From an uncultured Clostridia bacterium (GTDB taxonomy: Bacteria; Bacillota; Clostridia; Oscillospirales; Oscillospiraceae), in the NCBI GenBank assembly GCA_946531435.1, contig CAMNAO010000001.1:62001-126000 (forward strand): a stretch of 64,000 bases of DNA, read 5' to 3'. The notes below the pieces were generated by a model, which saw only the letters and a list, made by a program, of their open reading frames with translations, was not told the DNA's origin and did not search any database. Shown here one piece after another: positions 1-8,231 of the stretch. The position numbers and the translations under genes were made by a program. How positions within the stretch are numbered: the first letter of the stretch is position 1; each line of letters opens with the position of its first letter.

Positions 1-936
1 AATGGAGAAGTCGTAGGAGAAGGGCAGACTGCCCTCATAGGTCACGGAGAGGGTATAATCCCCCGCCACAGTGGCGAACTCATAGTTGCCCGCATCGTCG
101 GTGTAGGTGATGCCCATCTCACGATCCAGGTTCCGGTCTCTGAGGGAAATCTTGGCACCGGAGGAGGCGCCGCCCAGCACCCCGTTAAAGGCATAGACAG
201 AGCCGGAGACCATCGTATCCCCGCTGCTGCTGCGGAGCTGATACAGAAGGTCATAGACAGGTGAGCTCTTGGTTGCGTTGTAGCCCGTAGTCAGAACTTT
301 AATGGCGTCATCGGTCTTGGTCTGGGCCACCAGAACCTGCGCAAGGCTGAGATAGATCTCATAATTGTCCGGCTGCAGCTCCAGCGCGGCCTCATAGTCC
401 TTCTGAGCGTTGGCGTAGTCATTGATGGCGGCGTAGGCCCGTGCCCGGTTGAGATAGGCGTCGGTGCACTTCTCATCGATCTTCAGGACCACGTCGTAAG
501 ACTCGATCGCCATCTGATACTGCCCATTGGCCATATACTGTTCGCCCCGCTCCATCTCACGGTTAAAGCGGGCGCCCCTGGAGAAGAGAGCCGCATAGAC
601 CAGCGCGCCGAGGCATACCAGCATCACCAGCACAAGGCCGGTGAGGTAGATAAAGCGCAGGCGCTGCTTTGGCTCCATCCTTCCGAGGAAACCGCCGGAC
701 CGGGGCTGCTCACGGGGCGTCGCCATGTGGAAGCTTCCAAGGCCGCCGGGGATGAGATTGCTGAGGCCCTTCTTCTCTCCGGAGGGATTCGTCCTGGGCT
801 CCTCTCTCTCCTCCCGCAGGCCGCGGCTGCGCTCCACCACCGGGGTATCCAGCTCATCGTCCAGCTCGTCATATGTGTCGTCACCGGGCTTGATTGCGTG
901 AAGGACCTTCTCTTTCAGACTGTTGAGATCGATCAT
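1..936 (-). CDS. TPR membrane protein with carboxypeptidase-regulatory-like tail (partial, C-terminus off the left edge)
   Basis: The frame is open from an ATG at 936 to the window edge, giving 312 codons without a stop. The start overlaps the stop of the preceding gene as ATGA, so the two are probably translationally coupled. Residues 1-90 are hydrophilic and charged (cytoplasmic by inference). One transmembrane helix lies near residues 93-117. It is followed by about two TPR-like repeats (AYLNRARAYAAINDYANAQK, then YEAALELQPDNYEIYLSLAQ). A beta-rich segment begins near residue 240 with GSVYAFNGVLGG and GNYEFATVAGDYTLSV, resembling carboxypeptidase-regulatory/CnaB-like folds. It is the last visible gene of the operon starting at 6649. 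Function unknown; a scaffold or envelope sensor is only a guess. Confidence 0.75.
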   Translation of the reverse strand, partial: MIDLNSLKEKVLHAIKPGDDTYDELDDELDTPVVERSRGLREEREEPRTNPSGEKKGLSNLIPGGLGSFHMATPREQPRSGGFLGRMEPKQRLRFIYLTGLVLVMLVCLGALVYAALFSRGARFNREMERGEQYMANGQYQMAIESYDVVLKIDEKCTDAYLNRARAYAAINDYANAQKDYEAALELQPDNYEIYLSLAQVLVAQTKTDDAIKVLTTGYNATKSSPVYDLLYQLRSSSGDTMVSGSVYAFNGVLGGASSGAKISLRDRNLDREMGITYTDDAGNYEFATVAGDYTLSVTYEGSLPFSYDFSI

Positions 937-1793
937 TCCGTTTCAACTCCTTCCCTTGACTTCGGATCTTCAGATCCGTCTTCTATGTCCTCAGGCAGAT
1001 CCAGGGTGTCCATGACCCCGGTGAGGCTGCCTGCATCCACCGTCAAAGGCCCTGTCTCCAGGGCGACGATTACGTCATCGGAGAGTTCCATCCGATTCTC
1101 TTCATCGGAGATTTCAATGCTGATGGCCGTTGCCTCAGTCAGCACGGTATCGGCAAGCTGCAGCTCCGCCGGAGCCTCCGCTTCCGCTTCTACTTCCTCG
1201 GAAGACTCCTCTGCCGCGCTGCTCTCAGGCTGTGCCTCCTCCTCCGCCTCAGGCTCCGCCGGGCCCTCAGGCTGCGCTTCCGCCTCTTCCCCGGCGGGCT
1301 CTTCCGCCGCTGTCTCTTCCGCGGCCTCTTCCGCAGCGGGGATTTCTTCCTGGGCTTCCTCCCCGGGAGTCTCTGTCAAGGGCTGCTCCTCCTGAGAGGG
1401 CTCTGCCTCGGACGGCTCCTCCGCATCCTGCTGAGAAGGCTCTTCCTCGCCTTCCCCGGCATCCTCAGAGGGGGCATCTTCATCGGAATTCTCCTCAGCA
1501 TCGGGAAGCTCCGGTTCCTCCTCGGGAGCCTCTTCCCTCTCTTCCTCCGGCTCAACCCAGTCATCCTCAGCGCCGTCTTCATAATCGACTCCGTCCGGCT
1601 TCACCTCCACAGGAAGGGGAAGCTTGGAGATGGTGATCGTAAGATCGGAACCGGGGATCTCCACAGAGAGATCCTTTCCGGCCTTCGCCATGGCGGCGGC
1701 GTTATACCTGGGCCGCTTGAAGGCAAAGATCAAAAGAAGCAGGATCCCGACGCCGGCAAGGGCGACGCCGCCGTAAAAATATATCTGTCCCAT
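933..1793 (-). CDS. Acidic, Glu/Ala/Pro-rich single-pass membrane protein
   Basis: The start is the ATG at 1793 (MGQIYFYGG), preceded by GAGGTGG 5 nt upstream and 7 nt after the stop of the kinase-like gene. The longer frame upstream is only overlap with that gene. The product is 286 residues: an N-terminal transmembrane helix (about residues 6-25), a short basic stretch, then a region from about residue 38 that soon becomes a very long acidic tract dominated by Glu with Ala, Pro and Ser. The C-terminal 80 residues are less repetitive and may fold. I recognise no family. It is coupled on both sides in the operon, so it probably belongs to the same membrane assembly as its neighbours. Confidence 0.75.
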   Translation of the reverse strand: MGQIYFYGGVALAGVGILLLLIFAFKRPRYNAAAMAKAGKDLSVEIPGSDLTITISKLPLPVEVKPDGVDYEDGAEDDWVEPEEEREEAPEEEPELPDAEENSDEDAPSEDAGEGEEEPSQQDAEEPSEAEPSQEEQPLTETPGEEAQEEIPAAEEAAEETAAEEPAGEEAEAQPEGPAEPEAEEEAQPESSAAEESSEEVEAEAEAPAELQLADTVLTEATAISIEISDEENRMELSDDVIVALETGPLTVDAGSLTGVMDTLDLPEDIEDGSEDPKSREGVETE

Positions 1794-1800
1794 ATCCACC

Positions 1801-3741
1801 TCAATCTTTAATGAGTCCCAGCTCACGATAATGTGAGATGATCTCATCCAGTTTAAGCATCGAAGCATCCGGCTCTTCATCGCCGATGAGGCTTTGAGCC
1901 AGGAGATACTCGGAATAAATGGAAGCGACATCCAGCTTCTCCGGCTCTTCGGGATTCTTATTGACCTCGGCAATTGCAAGTCTGGCGTGGGTCTTCCAGG
2001 AATCCGGGAAAGCCTCCGTCGCCTCCAGCGCGGCGTTAAACTCCGCATTCCGGTCACCGGCAACACGATAAGCGTGAATCAGCACACAATATGCCTCCAC
2101 GCTCTTTTCCCCGCCGTCAATCAGGGCGCGGGCGCTCTCCGCCAGCTCATCGGCATTCGTTTCGCTGTCGGGATACTCCAGTGCGACAGCGAGATAACGA
2201 AGCTTCAGCCCGGCCTCATTCGCAAGCTCCGTCTCCTGGAGACTGGCTTCCAGAAGCTGATAGGCACGGGTGAGGGCGATGGTATCCCGGTTCTCCTCAA
2301 ACATCTGCCAATAGACATCTGCCAGCTGCTCCACCGACTTCAGGTGAAGCTCCCTGTCGCCGGCACTCTGGGCCATGGCTCCGTTGAAGGAGGTCTCAGC
2401 AGAAGCAAGATCGCCATGGGAGAGGTCCAGGAGACCCTGAATATAGAAACGGTGACCCTCATCCAGGACCGACGCCCTGTTATAGAAGATGGAGGAAAGT
2501 TCCTCGGCCCGATCCAGCTCCCTGAGGCAGTTGAGATATGCGAACATCTGTTCCTGCGTCATCTCGTCCTCTCCGGCCAGCCGGAAATATTCCGCGGCTA
2601 CCCGGTACTCATCCATCCGGTAATCGGACATGGCCAGGTTCAGCACCAGAGATTTGCTCTCGGGGAATTCGGACAGCTGCTTTGTGCAATAATCCGCGCA
2701 CTCGGCGTAGCGCCCGGAACGGTAAAGGTAGTCCGCCCACTGCTCATAGGCCCGCACGTCGCCATCCATGATCTTCTCCGCCTCGCCGAGATAGCGGAAG
2801 GCGGCATCATAATCACCCTCTTCCGCAGAGACGGAAGCGCTCTCCAGATAGGCGGTGTAGGAATCCTTCTTCTCCTGCCGCATGGTAAGATTTCCATAGA
2901 CGGCCAGGGCGCCGCCGGCCAGGATCAGCACCGCAACCAGGGCGCCGCGGAGGAAAAGCTTTCCCTTATAGCGGCCCAGAACCCGATTGAAGCGATCGAT
3001 ATGCTGCAGATCGTAAAGCAGCTCCTCCGCGTTCTGATATCTGGCTTTGGGATTCTGCTGAAGACATTTATTGAGAATGTACTCCATGCCCGCAGAGGCG
3101 GAGGCGTTGTAATGGCGCAGGGGGTAGTAACGGAACGGAGGATCGTCGGGGTCCTTCCCCGTGAGGGCATAATACGCCACAGCGCCAAGGGAATAGAGGT
3201 CCGTCCAGGGGCCAACCGTCCCGCCGAGACGCATTTCCGGTGCGCGGAAGCCATAATAGGGGGCATTATCCAGAACGCCGAGACCGCACATGGAGGAATA
3301 ATCCTCAATTCGGACGGAGTTATCCGGCATAAGCCGCAGATCGCCGGGGTCCAGATCACCGAGAATGGTCCGCTTCTCCCGATTGTGAAGGCGGAAGAAA
3401 AATCCCGCGAGTTCGCTCATCCAGCCCAGGACATCCTCTTCCTCCATGGCTCCGGATTCCTTGACATAGGCTCCCAGGCTGACGCCGGGGATATACTCCT
3501 CCACCGTGGTCAACACATTCTCATCATCATAGATCTCACGGATCTTGGGCAGCAGCGGATCCGCCATGTCCTTGATTTCCGTGGCGCGATCCAGACTGTC
3601 CGTATCACCGGGGGTTTTGGGAAGCTCTTTAATGGCCCACCGGGTCCTCTCCTGTCGGTGCTCGGCCACATACATCCGATAATTGCCCTGCACGCCGACG
3701 GCGGAGATCACCTGGTAGTTGGTTTCAACGAATTGATTCAT
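1801..3741 (-). CDS. Kinase-like membrane protein (probable pseudokinase) with C-terminal TPR region
   Basis: This 646-residue protein has a Ser/Thr-kinase-like fold at residues 8-245, a transmembrane helix at about 265-284 and TPR-like helical repeats at about 290-640, the PrkC topology with TPRs in place of PASTA domains. Visible kinase landmarks are the ATP-site lysine (WAIKE, K38), FRAPE (165-169) and DLYSLGA (181-187). The catalytic loop is degraded: the usual HRDLKPEN reads LGDLDPGD (127-134), keeping only the Asp, Leu and Pro. DFG reads DYS (147-149). The loss of the catalytic-loop Lys and the metal-binding Asn suggests weak or no phosphotransfer. The ATG at 3741 has GGAGG 7 nt upstream. 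It sits between zinc-ribbon membrane proteins and an acidic membrane protein. Confidence 0.85.
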   Translation of the reverse strand: MNQFVETNYQVISAVGVQGNYRMYVAEHRQERTRWAIKELPKTPGDTDSLDRATEIKDMADPLLPKIREIYDDENVLTTVEEYIPGVSLGAYVKESGAMEEEDVLGWMSELAGFFFRLHNREKRTILGDLDPGDLRLMPDNSVRIEDYSSMCGLGVLDNAPYYGFRAPEMRLGGTVGPWTDLYSLGAVAYYALTGKDPDDPPFRYYPLRHYNASASAGMEYILNKCLQQNPKARYQNAEELLYDLQHIDRFNRVLGRYKGKLFLRGALVAVLILAGGALAVYGNLTMRQEKKDSYTAYLESASVSAEEGDYDAAFRYLGEAEKIMDGDVRAYEQWADYLYRSGRYAECADYCTKQLSEFPESKSLVLNLAMSDYRMDEYRVAAEYFRLAGEDEMTQEQMFAYLNCLRELDRAEELSSIFYNRASVLDEGHRFYIQGLLDLSHGDLASAETSFNGAMAQSAGDRELHLKSVEQLADVYWQMFEENRDTIALTRAYQLLEASLQETELANEAGLKLRYLAVALEYPDSETNADELAESARALIDGGEKSVEAYCVLIHAYRVAGDRNAEFNAALEATEAFPDSWKTHARLAIAEVNKNPEEPEKLDVASIYSEYLLAQSLIGDEEPDASMLKLDEIISHYRELGLIKD

Positions 3742-3769
3742 TCTTTTCCTCCGTATAAAACGGTTTCAG

Positions 3770-4552
3770 TTATAGATCAAAGCTCAGCTTCTGGAGCTCA
3801 GCAATGATGTCCTCCGCCTCGGGAGACAGCCTGTCCGTGTTCGGATCCGGCTCCTCTTCAGGGGGCGGAAGTTCTTCGGTATTCTCCTCCGAAGCCACCA
3901 CGCCTTCCGGCGTGGAAATCCGCACCGGAGTATCCGGGACCGTCTGCGGCTCCTCCTCAATGCGGAGTGCCTCCAGATACTCCGGGGAGTGTCTGTAACG
4001 GTAGCCTCGAATCACCGTAACGAGAATAATGATCATATTAAGGAAGGTCGCCAGAAGCCAAACGGGATGAATCTCCTTCAAAAAAGAGAACAGGAGGTTG
4101 GACTGCTTGATGCTGGCCCGGTATTCTACGAGAGAAATGATCGCAAGGCCCAGCAAGACGCCGCAAACGGTCCAGATCCTCACATCAAAACCGTGGAGAA
4201 GATTGGCCGGATGCTTATCCTCCTCATCGGAGTGCAGCTTCTCTGTAAGCTCCCGTAATTTTTCCGGCGTATTTGTAATGAGCGCGGAAACACGCGCCTT
4301 GAGGGGCGCAGCGGTTTCACGCTCCGCCAAGGCCGCCTCCGGGGCTTCTTCAAAGGCGGGAAACGGAGAGGGATCTTCCCTTGTCTCCTGTTCCGGGAGC
4401 GCGGTTTCCTCCACGGATGGCGGGGTCGCCTCCACCGGCGGGGATTCCTCCTCCGGGCGTAACCGTGGCCTCAGCTTGACGGTCTTTTTCCCGCAGGCGG
4501 TGCAAACAGGGGTCCCCTCATCCAATTCCTGGCCGCAGTATCTGCAAAACAT
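3770..4552 (-). CDS. Zinc-ribbon membrane protein
   Basis: This 260-residue protein begins MFCRYCG and carries a CxxC-x(10)-CxxC zinc ribbon in residues 3-20. A long proline/glutamate-rich linker follows (about 25-125). There are two hydrophobic helices, near residues 131-150 and 162-185, then an acidic C-terminal tail. The ATG at 4552 has AAGGA 6 nt upstream, and the gene starts 9 nt after the stop of the other zinc-ribbon gene. Such ribbon-plus-membrane proteins often accompany kinase-like or secretion genes in clostridia, but no function is established from the sequence. Operon position suggests partnership with the kinase-like protein. Confidence 0.8.
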   Translation of the reverse strand: MFCRYCGQELDEGTPVCTACGKKTVKLRPRLRPEEESPPVEATPPSVEETALPEQETREDPSPFPAFEEAPEAALAERETAAPLKARVSALITNTPEKLRELTEKLHSDEEDKHPANLLHGFDVRIWTVCGVLLGLAIISLVEYRASIKQSNLLFSFLKEIHPVWLLATFLNMIIILVTVIRGYRYRHSPEYLEALRIEEEPQTVPDTPVRISTPEGVVASEENTEELPPPEEEPDPNTDRLSPEAEDIIAELQKLSFDL

Positions 4553-4561
4553 AATGATTCC

Positions 4562-6649
4562 TTATCTGCCAAAGGCGCCGCGGAAGGCCTCTTCCATCAG
4601 GACGGCCTGGGCATCCGCAGCGAGCCTTGTCGCGGTGCCTGACTTATAGAGATACAGGCTGCCGCCGAAGGCATCGTAATAATCCTTGATATAGATTAGC
4701 GCACCATCTCCCTCATAGTGCCAGAAAAGGAGGGAGACGTTACTGTCGATCTCAGTCACATTATCGCCGGAGTATTCGTTCAGCGTTCCCACCAGTCGAT
4801 GGGGCGCGGCATCCGAATAGGCGTCCGCCTCCACCTCCGTAAAGAAGGCCCAGCGGTTCTTTCCGCCGTAGACCACCAGCGGATAGGCATTATCCCCCAG
4901 GAGATGGCTCTCCTTCCCGTCCCAGCAATAAAGGCTGGAACGATTGAAGCCGGCGGCGGAGTCGATGGCGTAGAACAGGGTATCGCTTTTTTCATCATAG
5001 AGAAGCTCAGAGCAATCCTCAGCCAGCTTCTCCGGCATACCCGCCTCTCCGGATTTGGAGATCTGGCAGCGGTAAAGGCCCCGTCCGCTCCCCTCCTCAA
5101 ACAGGATGAGATAGAGGATGTTGCCCTTTCCGTTCTCCGCAGTATCCACCACCCAGCGGTTGCCGAACTCCATGGAGGTCCCGCCGCAGTAGAGGAAGTA
5201 GGTCCTGGCGTCCACCGATTCGGAGCAGTAGACCGCATAACCGCGCTCAGGGTCACAAAAAGGAATGTCGCTGCAGCTTCGGGTTACCAGAAGGATTTCA
5301 CCGGCGCTGTTATAATAATATAGGTTCTTGCCGGAGGAGGCGTCGGCGGCGATATAGAAAAAGCTGCCGTCATCGCCCGTTTTGGTCATATAGCTGAGGC
5401 CGGGAAGGAGCCGTTCCTTCTCACGCTCAAAGCCCGCCGCATAAAGAGAGATCGGATTGACGCCGTCGCCGCCGTCCCGCAGATAAAACACGGCTTCAAA
5501 ATATTTGTCATAGCCGGCCAGACGGGAATACTCCGTATCCAGCTGCCGGGGACCGTCTTTTTCGGAAAAATCCTGAATCGTGAGGATATTGGCCTCCCCA
5601 TTGTCGTCCAGGCTCACCCACAGGGCCCGCTTCCCGTCCGGCGAGATATCAAACGCGGTCACCTTTGCGGCGACCTTCCGCGCGCTGCCGGAGGCATAGC
5701 GATAAAGATCCGCGCCCTGCTCCACCATGTCCTTCAGATAGAAGATTGCAGAACCGTCCTCACTCATTTTCCATTCCGCGGTGAGCTCCCCCGCGTGTCC
5801 GCAGACGCCGGGGATCCCTTCGCTGTAAACGCCGGCATCGATCCGATGCTCCACCTCCGGGCGCCGGAGGTCATGCAGCTTCAGGGTCCAGCTGTCGGTG
5901 GGAACCACATAATCATCCAGATATCCGATGACGCCCCGACGGGTCATGGCGGCGCCGGAGAGCTGGGTGAGGGCTGCCGCGGTTTTTCCGCCTGCAGCGG
6001 AGGCAACCGAATCCTCCAGGAAATTCAGTTCCAGCGTGTGGCTCTCCTCGCCCTGGAGAAGGACCAGATCCTCGGAGGTAACGGCAACGATGCGTCTGAC
6101 ATTACGGGCAGAGATACCGCCGATGAGAAGGCCGATGAGGACGATGACAAGGATCGCGCCGAGAGAAGCGATGATAAGGCGTCTCACACCGAAGCGAAGA
6201 ATGCCTCGGAAATATTTGCTGAGAGCATTTACAAACCCCAGAAGCTCCTTCATCACCGGGGCCTGATTGTTCTCCTTCCCTTGCTTTGTGGGTTCTTTGG
6301 CTGCGGGCCTTCCTCCCGCACCACGTCGCCCTCCTGTGGGAAGACTGATGCCGGAAAAAAGAGACTGGGATGAAGGGGCAAGTCGTTTTCCTCCGCGGTG
6401 GGAGCCGCGCTGTTTTGCCGTGCTCCTCCGCTGCCCCTCCGTCTCCGTGGTCAGGGAAATCTCCTCCGGCAGGTGCAGAAGGTCCTGTATATTGGCAGGG
6501 TCAGTCCACCCCTCCCTGCCGCTATCCGCCTGAGGGAGCTCGGTATCGATTGAATCTTCCAGGTCTTCCTCAAAAACCTGACTCTCCCCGCAGGCGGGGC
6601 AGATCGTCATGCCGTCATCCAGTTTGAGGCCGCAGTATGGACAGTACAA
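4562..6649 (-). CDS. Zinc-ribbon, single-pass membrane protein with large beta-propeller-like extracytoplasmic domain
   Basis: The likely start is TTG at 6649 (read M-Y-C-P-Y-C), with GGAGG 7 nt upstream. No ATG lies near the conserved ribbon. Residues 3-20 form a CPYC...CPAC zinc ribbon. A basic, low-complexity linker runs to about 140. A transmembrane helix covers about 157-180. The remaining 500 residues hold repeated short units such as LYRYASG, LYYYNSAG, LYRCQ, LYCWDG and LYLYKSG. These resemble blades of a TolB/DUF5050-type beta-propeller that would face outside the cell. It is the first gene of a five-gene operon with a strong promoter at 6720-6748. Ligand and role are unknown. Confidence 0.8.
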   Translation of the reverse strand: MYCPYCGLKLDDGMTICPACGESQVFEEDLEDSIDTELPQADSGREGWTDPANIQDLLHLPEEISLTTETEGQRRSTAKQRGSHRGGKRLAPSSQSLFSGISLPTGGRRGAGGRPAAKEPTKQGKENNQAPVMKELLGFVNALSKYFRGILRFGVRRLIIASLGAILVIVLIGLLIGGISARNVRRIVAVTSEDLVLLQGEESHTLELNFLEDSVASAAGGKTAAALTQLSGAAMTRRGVIGYLDDYVVPTDSWTLKLHDLRRPEVEHRIDAGVYSEGIPGVCGHAGELTAEWKMSEDGSAIFYLKDMVEQGADLYRYASGSARKVAAKVTAFDISPDGKRALWVSLDDNGEANILTIQDFSEKDGPRQLDTEYSRLAGYDKYFEAVFYLRDGGDGVNPISLYAAGFEREKERLLPGLSYMTKTGDDGSFFYIAADASSGKNLYYYNSAGEILLVTRSCSDIPFCDPERGYAVYCSESVDARTYFLYCGGTSMEFGNRWVVDTAENGKGNILYLILFEEGSGRGLYRCQISKSGEAGMPEKLAEDCSELLYDEKSDTLFYAIDSAAGFNRSSLYCWDGKESHLLGDNAYPLVVYGGKNRWAFFTEVEADAYSDAAPHRLVGTLNEYSGDNVTEIDSNVSLLFWHYEGDGALIYIKDYYDAFGGSLYLYKSGTATRLAADAQAVLMEEAFRGAFGR

Positions 6650-6719
6650 ATTGACGCCTCCGCATCATAGCTGCCGATGGGCACAGCTACAGCAATTTTA
6701 TTTCATTATATCGAACCCC

Positions 6720-6748
6720 ATTTTAGGTGCTTTTTGGCGACTTGTCAA
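6720..6748 (-). promoter_or_regulatory. Promoter of the zinc-ribbon/pseudokinase operon
   Basis: On the minus strand a perfect -35 TTGACA (6743-6748) and -10 TAAAAT (6720-6725) are separated by 17 bp. The site is 71 bp upstream of the TTG start of the first operon gene and is divergent from the S41 peptidase promoter. Confidence 0.8.
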
Positions 6749-6863
6749 GTTTTTGCGCCAATTTAGCCGGACGATGCCGCAAAGATGCCGGAATTGCCCG
6801 AGTTTTCCCCTCTCCGTCACACGCCGGATGAAAAAGGGGCGAGCAGGCGATTCCGGAAGGCGG

Positions 6864-6892
6864 TTGATTTTTTGCCCCATTGGTCGTATGAT
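6864..6892 (+). promoter_or_regulatory. Promoter of the S41 peptidase gene
   Basis: TTGATT (6864-6869) and TATGAT (6887-6892) are separated by 17 bp, 42 bp before the ATG at 6935. This supports the short start of the peptidase gene: the longer in-frame extension back to 6785 would lie upstream of this promoter. Confidence 0.7.
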
Positions 6893-6934
6893 ATCCAAAG
6901 TGAATCCGGCTCAAGCCGGGAAAGGAAAGATACC

Positions 6935-8176
6935 ATGCGAAACCTGTTTACTGCCAGAATCAATATTTTCCTCGCCCTTCTTCTTGCCGTCCTGTTTGCC
7001 GCGGCGGCCTCCGCTGGGACCTACCTCGCCGTAAGAGGGCAGGCCGATCTTGCCGGGAAAATCAACATTCCCGCTTCCCCCTCCGCTTCCGGTTTCGATA
7101 AGGAGCTCGCTCTTGAAGAGCTGGCCCCCATTCTTGAGGCCAGGGCGTATATTCAGCAGCGCTATGTGGGAGATATGGAAGATTACTCAGCCGTCCAGTC
7201 CGCAGTGGAGGGTATGGTGGCCGGTCTGGGCGACCGCTGGTCCTACTACGTCTCCCCCGAGGAAATGGACGCCTATTACGAGAACCTGAACAACAGCTAC
7301 GTCGGCATCGGCGTCACCGTGACAAGCACCGAAGAAGGAAACCTTCGGGTAGAGAAGGTCAGTGACGGCAGCGGCGCCGCTGACGCCGGGATTCAGGTAG
7401 GCGACGAGATCATTGAGGTCCGTGGAGTCCCCGTATCCAGCCAGGATCAGAGCTATTGGGTGGACGTGATCCGCGGAGAAGAAGGCACCTCCATCCAGCT
7501 GACCCTTCGGTCAGAAAACGGCGAGACCCGGACTGTGGAGGTGGAGCGCCGCACCGTAGCCACGGTCATTGTTACCGGGGAAATGATCGGCGACATCGGC
7601 TACATCGCCCTCGAGAACTTCAACATCGGAGCCGCCGACGCCCTCATCGGCATGACCCGGGAATTCATCAAGGCGGGCGCCACCGCCCTTGTCTTTGATA
7701 TGCGCTTCAATAACGGCGGTCGTCTCTCCGAGCTGGTGGAGATCCTGGACTATCTGCTTCCCGAGGGGGAGATCTTCCGCTGTGTCAGCAAGGCGGGCGA
7801 GGAGACGGTCTACACCTCTGACAAGTCCTGTGTGGAGCTTCCCATGGCGGTGCTTATCAACGACGCAAGCTACAGCGCCGCGGAATATTTTGCCGCCGCC
7901 CTGCAGCAGTACGGCGTGGCGGTCACGGTGGGCACCCCCACCGTGGGCAAGGGCTTCGCCCAGAATACCTTCACCCTCTCCGACGGCTCCGCCATTGCCA
8001 TCTCGGTGCTGAAATACTACACCCCCAACGGCGAGAGCCTGGCAGGTGTGGGACTGACACCGGACCATGAGATCGATCTCAGCGACGAGGACTACGCCGC
8101 CCGCTACTACGGGCAGCTGGCCAAGGAAGACGACGAGCAGCTGCAAAAAGCTCTGGAGGTCGTCAAGGCGAGATAA
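6935..8176 (+). CDS. S41 family carboxy-terminal processing peptidase (CtpA-like)
   Basis: This 413-residue secreted or membrane-anchored serine protease has a signal-anchor at about residues 8-30 (FLALLLAVLFAAAASAGTYL). A PDZ domain lies at about 115-185 (GIGVTVTSTEEG...GIQVGDEIIEVRG), with the S41 catalytic core after it. The Ser-Lys-Gln set known from E. coli Prc is intact: the Ser in NDASYSAAE, the Lys in VGKGFAQ 25 residues later, and the Gln four residues beyond. The ATG at 6935 follows GGAAAGGA and the promoter at 6864-6892. It is a single-gene unit ending in the palindromic terminator at 8195-8230. The substrate is not deducible; tail-specific processing of envelope proteins is the family role. 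Confidence 0.92.
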   Translation: MRNLFTARINIFLALLLAVLFAAAASAGTYLAVRGQADLAGKINIPASPSASGFDKELALEELAPILEARAYIQQRYVGDMEDYSAVQSAVEGMVAGLGDRWSYYVSPEEMDAYYENLNNSYVGIGVTVTSTEEGNLRVEKVSDGSGAADAGIQVGDEIIEVRGVPVSSQDQSYWVDVIRGEEGTSIQLTLRSENGETRTVEVERRTVATVIVTGEMIGDIGYIALENFNIGAADALIGMTREFIKAGATALVFDMRFNNGGRLSELVEILDYLLPEGEIFRCVSKAGEETVYTSDKSCVELPMAVLINDASYSAAEYFAAALQQYGVAVTVGTPTVGKGFAQNTFTLSDGSAIAISVLKYYTPNGESLAGVGLTPDHEIDLSDEDYAARYYGQLAKEDDEQLQKALEVVKAR

Positions 8177-8194
8177 CAACAGAAATATACAGTC

Positions 8195-8230
8195 TGAGGA
8201 GCCCGGGGCATAAATGCCCCGGGCTCCTCA
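8195..8230. terminator. Bidirectional terminator between the S41 peptidase and rqcH
   Basis: A perfect 16-bp stem (TGAGGAGCCCGGGGCA and its complement) with a TAAA loop lies between the convergent stops at 8176 and 8232. It can serve both strands, although the U-tracts are short. Confidence 0.75.
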
Positions 8231-8231
8231 T

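Noticed and set aside
1130..1636. Proline/leucine-rich plus-strand frame in the acidic-protein gene
   Set aside because: Complement of the Glu-rich codons (GAG/GAA reading as CTC/TTC) gives long spurious frames.
1894..3807. 637-codon plus-strand frame opposite the kinase-like gene
   Set aside because: Shadow frame; the minus-strand product has clear kinase and TPR features and operon spacing.
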